Shown here piece by piece: positions 34,821-42,358 of a DNA stretch of 59,076 nucleotides (position 1 is its first letter; each line of letters starts with the position of its first letter). The position numbers were made by a program, and so were the translations under genes. Location of the stretch: assembly GCA_902362275.1 (NCBI GenBank), contig CABIWB010000001.1, positions 78,137 to 137,212 of the forward strand. Reading direction: 5' to 3'. The stretch is from Coriobacteriaceae bacterium (GTDB lineage Bacteria; Actinomycetota; Coriobacteriia; Coriobacteriales; Coriobacteriaceae). The notes beneath the pieces were generated by a model. The model searched no databases. It worked only from the letters and a program-made list of their open reading frames with translations, and was not told the DNA's origin.

Positions 34821-35933
34821 CTAGACTCGGTAACGGTAGTACGCCGCGCAGCTGCCCTCGGAGCTCACCATGCACGGTCCGACAGGATGCTCGGGCGTGC
34901 AGGTGCGGCCAAAGAGCGGGCAGCTGCTCGGCGTAATGACCCCGCGTAGCACGTCGCCGCAGCGGCATCCGCGCGGCTCGACCGTCGCCTCAACGGGCAC
35001 GTCAAAGCGAACGCGGGCATCAAAGCGCGAGAACTCGGGGCGGATGGCGAGTCCCGAAGCCGCAATCGACCCCAATCCGCGCCATGTGGTATCGCACGGC
35101 TCAAATACCTGCTCGACCAGCTGGCGCGCCACGGGATTGCCGTCGGCATTGACGCCGCGGCGGTAGGCGTTGTCGATCGCGGGCTGCCCCTCAACAACCA
35201 TCTGGACCAGCATGCAGATACCCTGCAAGATGTCGACCGGCTCAAATCCCGTTACCACGCCTGGAGTCTTAAACTCGTCGACCAAAAAGCCAAAGGGGGC
35301 TAAGCCCGTGATGGTGGCGACGTGTCCCGGCAGGATAAAGCCGTCGATGGTGGTCTCGGGATCGTTGGCGATGGCGCGCAACGCCGGCGGCGTGGTCTTG
35401 TGGGCGCAATAGACCGAGAAGTTCTGCAGCCTGCGTGCGTCTGCCTCCAAGATGGCGGCGGCGATGGTGGGCGTCGTAGTCTCAAAGCCCACGCCCATAA
35501 AAATGACCGGGCGATCGGGGTTTTGCTCGGCAGTGTCGAGCGCGTCGAGCGGGGAATAGACGATGCGGATGTCGCGCCCCGCCGCCTTTTGCGCAGCGAG
35601 CGAGGTGGATGATCCGGGCACGCGCATCATGTCGCCAAAGGTGGTGATGATGGCGCCGTCTATGTTGGCGAGCGCGATTGCGTGGTCGATATCGCGGTTG
35701 GCGGTAACGCAGACGGGGCAACCCGGACCGCTCAGTAGTTTGAGCCCGGCAGGCATAATGGAGCGAAAGCCATAGCGACCGATGCTCACGGTGTGCGTGC
35801 CGCAGACTTCCATAAGGTTGATGGCGCGGTCGCCGACAAGCTCATGAATGCGCTCGATGAGCTCGCGAGCCAGCTTGGGATCGCGGAATGCCGAGAAGTC
35901 GATACCGGAGCGAGCCGGCTGCTCGGGCGCCAC
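34821..35933 (-). CDS. hypD: Hydrogenase maturation protein HypD
   Basis: 370 residues. Characteristic motifs: MEVCGTHTVSIGRYG, LLSGPGCPVCVT, GFETTTPTIA, LPGHV, and the C-terminal Cys-rich part (GCRCGDVL, CPLFGRTCTPEHPVGPCMVSSEGSC) that holds the [4Fe-4S] cluster. With HypC it is the scaffold on which the Fe(CN)2CO unit is made. It starts with GTG, overlapping the hypC stop by one base, so the two are translationally coupled. Confidence 0.97.
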   Translation of the reverse strand: MAPEQPARSGIDFSAFRDPKLARELIERIHELVGDRAINLMEVCGTHTVSIGRYGFRSIMPAGLKLLSGPGCPVCVTANRDIDHAIALANIDGAIITTFGDMMRVPGSSTSLAAQKAAGRDIRIVYSPLDALDTAEQNPDRPVIFMGVGFETTTPTIAAAILEADARRLQNFSVYCAHKTTPPALRAIANDPETTIDGFILPGHVATITGLAPFGFLVDEFKTPGVVTGFEPVDILQGICMLVQMVVEGQPAIDNAYRRGVNADGNPVARQLVEQVFEPCDTTWRGLGSIAASGLAIRPEFSRFDARVRFDVPVEATVEPRGCRCGDVLRGVITPSSCPLFGRTCTPEHPVGPCMVSSEGSCAAYYRYRV

Positions 35934-36193
35934 TAGTAAGCCTCCGCCGGGTTGGTGGTCAGCTGGTCTTCTTCGGCCAGTTCGGTCATGGTGTTGACCA
36001 GCTCGAGCGTTTCTTGCGCTTCCTGCTTATCGACAATCTGGATGCCAAAGCCGGCGTGCACGAGAATATAGTCGCCTACCTGCGCCGTCGGCACGAGTCT
36101 CAGCGAAACAGGGCGCTCGATGCCCATCATGTCGACGGTGGCCTTGAGGTCATCGTCGCGTTTGACTACTTTACCGGGAACGGCAAGGCACAT
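35933..36193 (-). CDS. hypC: Hydrogenase maturation chaperone HypC
   Basis: 86 residues, normal for HypC/HybG. Starts with the essential MCLAVPGKVV (Cys2 binds the iron) and has the OB-fold end GDYILVHAGFGIQIVDKQEA. It forms a complex with HypD and then with the large hydrogenase subunit. RBS GGGGAA is close upstream. A 134-base gap separates it from hypF. Confidence 0.97.
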   Translation of the reverse strand: MCLAVPGKVVKRDDDLKATVDMMGIERPVSLRLVPTAQVGDYILVHAGFGIQIVDKQEAQETLELVNTMTELAEEDQLTTNPAEAY

Positions 36194-36327
36194 AATGTTC
36201 CCCTTTTATACGCTTTGCGCTGGATGGGCGCTTAATAATCCATCAGTTGATGGTAGCGCTCGTGGGGTTCGCGGGCAAACGCGTTACGCCTGTGAGACGG
36301 CTGAGCGCGGCGGCGTGCGAGGGCGAG

Positions 36328-38799
36328 CTACTGTGATGCAATCTGAGCAAGACGAGCGCTTGCGACCGCCGCCTGACCGTAGGCGATGCAGCCGTCGTTG
36401 ACGGGCACGGTATGGGGGACGAGGACAGTAAGGCCTGCGCTTTTGAGCTCGCTGGTGAGGAGCTGAAGCAAAAGTCGGTTCATGAACACGCCGCCCGAGA
36501 GCGCGACGGTATTGATGCCTTCGTGCACGCAGATATCGCTGGCGATGCGCGCCGAGGAGCGCGCGATGGTGACGTGGAAGTCGAGCGCGAGCTTGCCGGC
36601 GGGCACGCCGGTCCTGATTCCCTCCAAAAGCGCCTCAAAAAGCGGTCTGGAGTTCAGAACATGGCAGTCGTCCGGACGGGATGATTCGGTTACGGAAAAG
36701 CTGGCCATATTGCCGGTGGGGCAGGCACTTTCACTGCTGAACGCGCGCCAGGCGGTGGCTTCGAGTTCTATGGCGGGTTCGCCCTCGTAGGTTGCCTTGT
36801 CGCAGATGTCCAGAATTGCTGCCGCGGCATCAAAGAGACGCCCCATGCTGCTGGTACGCGGGCTGTTGATGCCGCGCTCGATCATGGTGGCTGTCACGCT
36901 ACGCGTTTGCTCGTCGAGGCTGTCCAAAAGCCGAGCGGCACCTGGGTGCTCGAGCAGGCCGAGCTCACTGAGCAGGGCAAAGGCGTTGCGGCGGGCGTCG
37001 CGTACGGAGGCCGCCCCGCCGGGGAGCGCCCAGGGGCGCAAATGCGCGGCGCGCTCAAAGCCGCCAAGGCTGACAACAAGAAACTCGCCGCCCCAAATGG
37101 TCCCATCGGTGCCGGCGCCGGTGCCGTCAAAGGCGATGCCAAGGACGCGCGCGTCGGTTGTAAGCTGGCCCGCGGCGATGGCCTCGGCCATTACGCTCGC
37201 GATATGCGCATGATGGTGCTGCACCTCGACGAGCGGCAGATTGCATTTTCGCGCCTGCTCGCGCGCCCACTGGCCCGATAGATAGCTGGGGTGCACATCG
37301 CAGGCCAAGGCGGCGGGCGCCAAATCAAAGAGATCTTCCAAGCGCGTGCGCGCGGCGTTCCAGGCATCGAAGGTTTCGCCGTTTTCAACATCGCCGATAT
37401 GCTGCGACACAAAACAGGTTGCCTCGCTGTTCGCGTCCTCGCGCGTGAGCGCAATCGTGGCCTTTTGCTGTGGCCCGCAGGCGAGCACGCAGGACGGAGC
37501 GCCGTCGAGCGCCGGCAACGGCAGCGGCTGGGGTGCATATCCGCGAGCGCGGCGCACGGGCATAACTTCGCCGTCGACCACGCGCACTACAGAGTCGTCG
37601 TAGCGCGAGAGGATTGCGCGGTCGTTACCGAGCAACGCGTCGGCGATGCCGGCGGCAACGAGGTGTTCCCAGGCAAGGTCGTCGTCGGTCTCGATGGGTT
37701 CTTCGCTCAGGTTTCCGCTGGTCATGACGAGCGCGTACATACCGCAGGCTTCTGCCGCGGCAAGCAACAGATGCTGAAGCGGGGTATAGGGGAGCATGAC
37801 GCCGAGCTCGGGCAGGTCGTGCGCGACAGATGGCGCGAGGGCGAGGATGTCGGGGGAACCGCCGTTGTCCTCGCTAACAGTGCGCCGGCGCAGCAGCACG
37901 ATGGGGCGGATACTGCCGGCGAGCAGATCGCGTTCAGCATCGTCGATATGGCACAGGCGCTCGGTATCAGCAAGACTGCGCACCATGACGGCAAGTGGTT
38001 TGTTGCTGCGGCGTTTGCGACGGCGCAACTCGGCCACCGCCTGCTCGTTGGCAGCGTCACAGGCTAGATGGAATCCGCCCAGGCCCTTGATGGCGACGAT
38101 GCCACCGCTGGCCAGCAGCTCAACGCAGCGCTCGATGATAGCATCGCTGGCCTCGCGTGTGGTGCCGACGGCCGGTGTCGCGGACAAATTCCCGCACGCA
38201 TCGCCGTTTACAGCCTCGCGCCACGTAATATGCGGCCCGCAATCAAAGCAGGCATCGGGCTGCGCGTGAAAACGCCGGTCGAGTGGGTCGACATACTCCG
38301 CGGTGCACTTGGGACACATGGGAAAACAATCCATCGATGTGTCCGCTCGGTCATAAGGCAGCGATCGGATGATGGTAAAGCGTGGGCCGCAGTTAGTGCA
38401 GTTGATAAAAGGGTAGTGATAGCGTCGGTCGGCGGGATCGAACAACTCGCGCAGGCAATCGTCACAGGTGGCGATATCGGGCGAGACGAGCGTCGTGTGC
38501 GCGGTCTGGTCCTGCGACGCCACAATGTGAAAGCCCTGCTCATCGGCAGTGCTCCAGCCGCCAGGCCTCAAATCCGCAATATCGACTCGCTCAACGCGAG
38601 CCGCCGCGGGCGCATGCTCAGAAAGCACAGCGACAAATCCGTCAACCGCCTCGGCACAAGCGTGCGCCTCGATATGCACGCCGTCGCCCGCATTGAGTAC
38701 CCATCCGCAAATGCCATGCGCCATGGCCTCGCGATACACAAACGGTCGCATGCCAACGCCCTGCACAATGCCCGTCACATGAATATGCACATGCCGCAT
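36328..38799 (-). CDS. hypF: Carbamoyltransferase HypF
   Basis: 823 residues. Four domains in order: acylphosphatase (VTGIVQGVGMRPFVY), twin zinc fingers (CDDCLRELF...CTNCGPRF and CPKC...CFDCGPH), YrdC-like nucleotide site (GGIVAIKGLGGFHLACDA), and Kae1/HypF C-terminal domain with metal-binding VQHHHAHIASVMAE. It makes thiocarbamate on HypE from carbamoyl phosphate. ATG at 38799 (MRHVHIHVTG) gives a normal N-terminus and sits behind GAGGGG. Intact despite its length. No hydrogenase structural gene lies in the window. Confidence 0.97.
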   Translation of the reverse strand: MRHVHIHVTGIVQGVGMRPFVYREAMAHGICGWVLNAGDGVHIEAHACAEAVDGFVAVLSEHAPAAARVERVDIADLRPGGWSTADEQGFHIVASQDQTAHTTLVSPDIATCDDCLRELFDPADRRYHYPFINCTNCGPRFTIIRSLPYDRADTSMDCFPMCPKCTAEYVDPLDRRFHAQPDACFDCGPHITWREAVNGDACGNLSATPAVGTTREASDAIIERCVELLASGGIVAIKGLGGFHLACDAANEQAVAELRRRKRRSNKPLAVMVRSLADTERLCHIDDAERDLLAGSIRPIVLLRRRTVSEDNGGSPDILALAPSVAHDLPELGVMLPYTPLQHLLLAAAEACGMYALVMTSGNLSEEPIETDDDLAWEHLVAAGIADALLGNDRAILSRYDDSVVRVVDGEVMPVRRARGYAPQPLPLPALDGAPSCVLACGPQQKATIALTREDANSEATCFVSQHIGDVENGETFDAWNAARTRLEDLFDLAPAALACDVHPSYLSGQWAREQARKCNLPLVEVQHHHAHIASVMAEAIAAGQLTTDARVLGIAFDGTGAGTDGTIWGGEFLVVSLGGFERAAHLRPWALPGGAASVRDARRNAFALLSELGLLEHPGAARLLDSLDEQTRSVTATMIERGINSPRTSSMGRLFDAAAAILDICDKATYEGEPAIELEATAWRAFSSESACPTGNMASFSVTESSRPDDCHVLNSRPLFEALLEGIRTGVPAGKLALDFHVTIARSSARIASDICVHEGINTVALSGGVFMNRLLLQLLTSELKSAGLTVLVPHTVPVNDGCIAYGQAAVASARLAQIASQ

Positions 38800-38830
38800 G
38801 CGATACCCCTCATCAAAACCGACCAAAAAA

Positions 38831-38885
38831 GGACAGGTTTGTTTTGGTAGGTAAAACTTCTAAACCTGCCAAAACAAACCTGTCC
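38831..38885. repeat. GGACAGGTTTGTTTTGG inverted repeat
   Basis: GGACAGGTTTGTTTTGG and CCAAAACAAACCTGTCC form a long hairpin with an inner AGGT/ACCT pair, between the nikR stop and the hypF start. Likely a terminator for the nikR transcript or a REP-type repeat. Confidence 0.6.
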
Positions 38886-38916
38886 CTATTTGGCAGGTGC
38901 GCTGCGGGAAATCCCG

Positions 38917-39429
38917 CTACAGCCCCAGGCTCTGCTTGGTGGCGGCGCACGTGAGCTCGCCGTGCTTAACGCCGCGCAGGCCCAGCAGGCGGTCGGCTAG
39001 TTCGTAGACGCGCTCGCCGCGACCCTTGAGCGCCAGAATCTCCAAGCAGTTGTGGTGATCCAGATGCACGTGCATGGTCGATACGATCTCGTCGGTGTAG
39101 TCGTGCTGCACTTCGTCCAGACGGCGCGTCAGGTCGCCGGTATGGTGGTCGTAAATCATGGTGAGCGACCCGATAACATGCTCATCGGGCGTGCGCATCT
39201 GCTCCTTGGCGATCGAGGCGCGAATCAGGTCGCGCACGGCTTCGGAGCGGTTGGCCACGTCGCCGCGGCGCGCGATCTGCTCGTCAAAACGGCGCAGCAG
39301 GTCGTCGGGTGCGGTAACCGAAAAACGGACCAGCTCGGAGCCGGAACCACTACAGTGGCAGCCCGCGTCACCGTCCGCCCCGTGCGGATGCTCGTGCTCG
39401 TACCCGCAGCAGTGCTCGTGTTCGGCCAC
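38917..39429 (-). CDS. nikR: Nickel-responsive regulator NikR with His/Cys-rich N-terminus
   Basis: 170 residues, longer than the usual 130-140. A ribbon-helix-helix domain (about 32-80: LVRFSVTAPDDLLRRFDEQIARRG, NRSEAVRDLIR) precedes the ACT-like nickel domain with ligands in IYDHHTGDL and MHVHLDHHNCLEIL. The added N-terminal 30 residues hold HEHCCGYEHEHPHG and GCHCSG, which could bind nickel. It represses nickel uptake or hydrogenase genes. GTG start, one base after the previous stop, so cotranscribed with the small protein upstream. Confidence 0.92.
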   Translation of the reverse strand: MAEHEHCCGYEHEHPHGADGDAGCHCSGSGSELVRFSVTAPDDLLRRFDEQIARRGDVANRSEAVRDLIRASIAKEQMRTPDEHVIGSLTMIYDHHTGDLTRRLDEVQHDYTDEIVSTMHVHLDHHNCLEILALKGRGERVYELADRLLGLRGVKHGELTCAATKQSLGL

Positions 39430-39430
39430 C

Positions 39431-39679
39431 TTACACCAGCTTCACGGAGCCGACGGAGTTGTGGTCGGCCTCGATGGCCTCTTCGTAGCCCTCGAGTGCG
39501 TCGTGGGCCTCGTGCAGTGCGGCCATGGCTGCCTCGAGCTTGGCGCCGATGCGCTCCATGTCAAAATTCTCGGTCGCATGCAGCAGCTGATGGCTCCACT
39601 CGTGAGCGAGCTCGATGGTGTCGTCGACCTGCTTGACGCTCATGGCAAGCTGGCTCATGTTCATTCCAACATCATGCAT
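39431..39679 (-). CDS. Small helical protein cotranscribed with nikR
   Basis: 82 residues, almost wholly helical and acidic (VDDTIELAHEWSHQLLHATENFDMERIGAKLEAAMAALHEAHDA), with five or six His residues. I do not recognise a family. RBS AAGGAGAT precedes ATG. Its single-base spacing from nikR and its His content suggest a nickel-related role, but that is inference. The IS element lies about 80 bases upstream of its start. Confidence 0.75.
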   Translation of the reverse strand: MHDVGMNMSQLAMSVKQVDDTIELAHEWSHQLLHATENFDMERIGAKLEAAMAALHEAHDALEGYEEAIEADHNSVGSVKLV

Positions 39680-39890
39680 GGGAAATCTCCTTGTGTAGGC
39701 GGTAATCCAGTGGTTCAGATTTTACTACGCCCGCTCTGCGCGCCGCTGCATAAGAAGACGATATGAGAAAGCCATTTGGGTCGCCTCCCCCGCGGCGCAG
39801 CTTCTTTCCGCGGGCTCGGGATGCCACAATGGGCTTTGAGTATCGGCCCGTGCGGTAGCCCTTACCGCACCTGCGGGGAGGAGGCTTCCC

Positions 39891-41003
39891 ATGCCCCATG
39901 TTACCTCCATCGGTCTGGACTTCCACGCGCGATCGGTCGCCGCCGCGGCGTTCAACCCCTTCACCGGCGAGGTGGTGCACCGTGACTTCGGGACGGACGC
40001 CGCCGAGATCGCGGAGTGGGCCCTCGGGTTCGAGGAGCCCAGGGCCTGCTACGAGAGCGGCCCCACCGGCTTCCACATGGCGCGCGAGCTGCGCGCGCTC
40101 GGCCTCGACTGCGCCGTGGCCGCCGTCTCCAAGATGCAGAGGCCGGCGGCGGACGCGCGCCGCAAGAACGACCGGCGCGACGCCGAGTTCATCGCCCGCA
40201 TGCTCGCCACCCACAACATCGTGGAGGTCCCGTTGCCCGATGCGGCCGTCGAGGCCGCCTGGGACCTCGACCGCGCCCTCGACGACGCCACGGCGGAGTA
40301 CCGCCGCGCCAGGCAGCGACTCAACATGTTCCTGATCAGGCTGGGCCACGTCTGGGACGAGCGCAACGCCGACGGGACGAGGAAGGGATCCTGGACGCGC
40401 GCCCACTGGAGGTGGATATCCGGGATCAGGCTCGAGGGGCCCCAGCGCGACGTGCTCGAGTACTACGTCACGGCCGCGAGGTGCGCGGAGTCGGACCGCC
40501 GGCAGCTCGAGAAGAAGGTGCTCGCCCTCGCCAGGACCGACCGGTGGCGCCCGGCCGTCGAGGCGCTCTCCTGCATCAAGGGAATCGACACACTGACGGC
40601 CTTCAGGCTCGCAGCCGAGGCGGGCTCCTTCACGAGGTTCCGGACGGCCCCGGCCTTCGCGAGCTGGTGCGGGCTGATCCCGTCGGAGCGCTCGAGCGGC
40701 GAGACCGAGCGGCGCGGCGGGATAACCAAGACGGGCAACCGGCTCGCCAGGACGGCACTGGTGGAGTCGGCGTGGCACTACCTGACGTGCACGCCCCGCC
40801 CGAAGGCCCCGGCGCCCGGCGCGGACGTCCCCGCGGCGATCCGGGCGCCGCGCGCCGACGACTGCACCGCCAGGCTCTGCCGCCGCCGCGAGGCGCTGGC
40901 GGCGGCGGGCAAGAGCCCGTGCAAGGCAAACGCCGCCGTCGCGCGCGAGCTCGCCTGCTGGGTCTGGGAGATCGGGTGCCGGGCGGAGGGGACCCTCGGC
41001 TGA
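39891..41003 (+). CDS. IS110-family transposase (DEDD recombinase)
   Basis: 370 residues. N-terminal DEDD_Tnp domain with D10 (GLDFHAR), E55 (YESGPTGF), D94 and D97 (KNDRRDAEF), a coiled linker, and a C-terminal Transposase_20 domain with CIKGIDTLTAFRLAAE and GLIPSERSSGETERRGGITKTGN; the Ser in SSGE is the predicted nucleophile. These enzymes use a structured RNA encoded in the element to choose target and donor DNA. RBS GGGGAGGAGG precedes the ATG. Appears intact. Confidence 0.93.
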   Translation: MPHVTSIGLDFHARSVAAAAFNPFTGEVVHRDFGTDAAEIAEWALGFEEPRACYESGPTGFHMARELRALGLDCAVAAVSKMQRPAADARRKNDRRDAEFIARMLATHNIVEVPLPDAAVEAAWDLDRALDDATAEYRRARQRLNMFLIRLGHVWDERNADGTRKGSWTRAHWRWISGIRLEGPQRDVLEYYVTAARCAESDRRQLEKKVLALARTDRWRPAVEALSCIKGIDTLTAFRLAAEAGSFTRFRTAPAFASWCGLIPSERSSGETERRGGITKTGNRLARTALVESAWHYLTCTPRPKAPAPGADVPAAIRAPRADDCTARLCRRREALAAAGKSPCKANAAVARELACWVWEIGCRAEGTLG

Positions 41004-41325
41004 CCCCGTCGGACAACAAGCCTCCCGCTGGGAGGGCCCGCGCCTCGACGCATCGCCGGCGCGCGTTCACGAACCCTTTTTGGGCAGCCCAAGGGCCGCG
41101 CCCGTGAACAAGACTGGTTTCGGACGAGCGCGCCGGACGGAGAATCGAAATGCGGTGGGGTGCGCGGACATACCGGGCTGACCGCCGGCAGCGCGCCCGC
41201 AAGAGCCCGCGGATATTAGCTTGCCAGGCAAGCGTCGACTAAACGTGCAGCGTGCGCGGGCCCTCCCGACGGGAAACGAAAAAGCCCGGTTTAAAACCGG
41301 GCTCGAACAAACACGCCTATTGACA
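41004..41325 (+). ncRNA. Candidate bridge/seekRNA region in the IS right end
   Basis: The 337-base right end has no reading frame with family features but several helices: GTTCACG/CGTGAAC with internal CCCTT/AAGGG (41066-41108), the palindrome GCTTGCC-A-GGCAAGC (41219-41233), and a terminator-like hairpin AGCCCGGTTT/AAACCGGGCT (41283-41303). In IS1111-type elements the guide RNA is encoded in this position. Exact RNA ends and guide loops cannot be fixed by eye. Confidence 0.45.
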
Positions 41326-41342
41326 ATGGCTTTCTCATATTA

Positions 41343-41375
41343 AAGGGGTCGCCGCCGCTAAGGCGTTGACCCCTT
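41343..41375. repeat. Hairpin AAGGGGTC/GACCCCTT
   Basis: A perfect 8-base stem directly beyond the IS right end. May be a terminator remnant. The rest of the gap to the TetR gene holds only the hairpin and palindrome listed separately. Confidence 0.45.
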
Positions 41376-41512
41376 AATCCAAGCAACGGCGCTGCCCAGC
41401 TTTCCAGAACTTGGGCTGCCGTCGACACTATTCTACCCACGAATGACATTTTGGACAATCGGTAATGCCGCTCTAAAAGCCTGGCACAACCGGCACAACC
41501 TAGGCGGTCGCT

Positions 41513-41547
41513 GGATGTGACAAAGAGGCTGTCCCTTCGTCACATCC
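41513..41547. repeat. Hairpin GGATGTGAC/GTCACATCC
   Basis: A perfect 9-base stem enclosing an inner GGGAC-like helix. Positioned upstream of the TetR gene; repeat of REP type or terminator. Confidence 0.5.
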
Positions 41548-41597
41548 CAAATATTGCCTTTACGTGTTGATGCACACGGTGTGTAATAATGCTCGCA

Positions 41598-41615
41598 CTG
41601 TGCAATAGCGCACAG
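41598..41615. promoter_or_regulatory. Palindrome before the TetR gene, possible operator
   Basis: CTGTGC-AATAGC-GCACAG, 22 bases before the start codon and next to TAATAAT (41584-41590). The position suits autoregulation by the TetR protein. Confidence 0.4.
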
Positions 41616-41636
41616 GCTGAGTAACAAGGAGGACGC

Positions 41637-42347
41637 TTGTCCCAGCTCGAGAAATGCGATCGCCGGTCCCTTCGCTCGCAGCGCGCCCTTCGCCAGGCAC
41701 TTGCCAGCGAGCTTGCCGAAAGCGGCGACCTTTCGCGCATTAACGTCGCGTCGCTCACCGAGCGTGCCGGCCTTACGCGCCGCACGTTCTATTCGCACTA
41801 CCGCGATATCCCCGACTTTATCAGCCAGATCGAGGACGGCCTGCTTGCCGAGATTCGTGAGCGGGTGGAGCTTATCACCGCAGCTCAATTACCCGATCTT
41901 TACCGCAACATCGACGAGCTCGAGCCGGCACCCGGCTCGGTTGAGCTGCTTCGCTATCTTGCGGCTAATCGCGACCTTATCGGGGCCCTGCTGGGCCCGG
42001 GCGGCGACCCCGCCTTTATTAAAAAGATCATCGATACCGCACGCGAGGCCGTGGTGCCGCGTGCACAGACGGGCATTTTGGGCTTGGCGCTGGGCACCTT
42101 CTTTGACTACTACGTCACCTATGTCGTAAGTGCCGAGGTCGGCATGATCCAACGTTGGTTTGAGCGTGACCTTTCTGAATCGCCCGAGACCATGGCGCGC
42201 ATTATGACGGTCATCGCCTTTGTGCGCCCCGGCGACCTGTATGGCCAACCCATCGATATCAACGTGCCGGAATACGGCATGAAGCTATTGAATCTGCAGC
42301 TCGAGGACGCGGTCGACACCACCGCAACCGTCGAGTCCAACAACTAA
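41637..42347 (+). CDS. TetR-family transcriptional regulator
   Basis: 236 residues. N-terminal helix-turn-helix INVASLTERAGLTRRTFYSHYRDIPDFI is typical TetR; the C-terminal ligand domain is of the TetR_C_7-like group (LRYLAANRDLIGALLGPGGDPAF, FFDYYVTYVVSAE). The start is TTG at 41637 behind AAGGAGG (41626-41632), because no ATG is available. 11 bases separate its stop from the activase-like gene, so it probably controls that gene and itself. Confidence 0.9.
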   Translation: MSQLEKCDRRSLRSQRALRQALASELAESGDLSRINVASLTERAGLTRRTFYSHYRDIPDFISQIEDGLLAEIRERVELITAAQLPDLYRNIDELEPAPGSVELLRYLAANRDLIGALLGPGGDPAFIKKIIDTAREAVVPRAQTGILGLALGTFFDYYVTYVVSAEVGMIQRWFERDLSESPETMARIMTVIAFVRPGDLYGQPIDINVPEYGMKLLNLQLEDAVDTTATVESNN

Positions 42348-42358
42348 GAGGAGAGACA

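Larger units (their letters stand above)
39761..41340 (+). mobile_element. IS110/IS1111-family insertion sequence
   Basis: About 1580 bases bounded by a perfect 15-base inverted repeat ATATGAGAAAGCCAT (39761-39775) and its complement (41326-41340). It contains one transposase gene, a 130-base left non-coding end and a long 337-base right non-coding end. The placement of non-coding sequence mostly after the transposase, plus inverted ends, is like the IS1111 branch. It uses AGG and other codons rare in neighbouring genes, indicating recent arrival. Element limits are inferred from the repeat alone. Confidence 0.8.

Noticed and set aside
39761..41340. Composite transposon or integrative element
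   Set aside because: Only one transposase gene and one pair of ends are present, with no integrase, conjugation or second IS copy.
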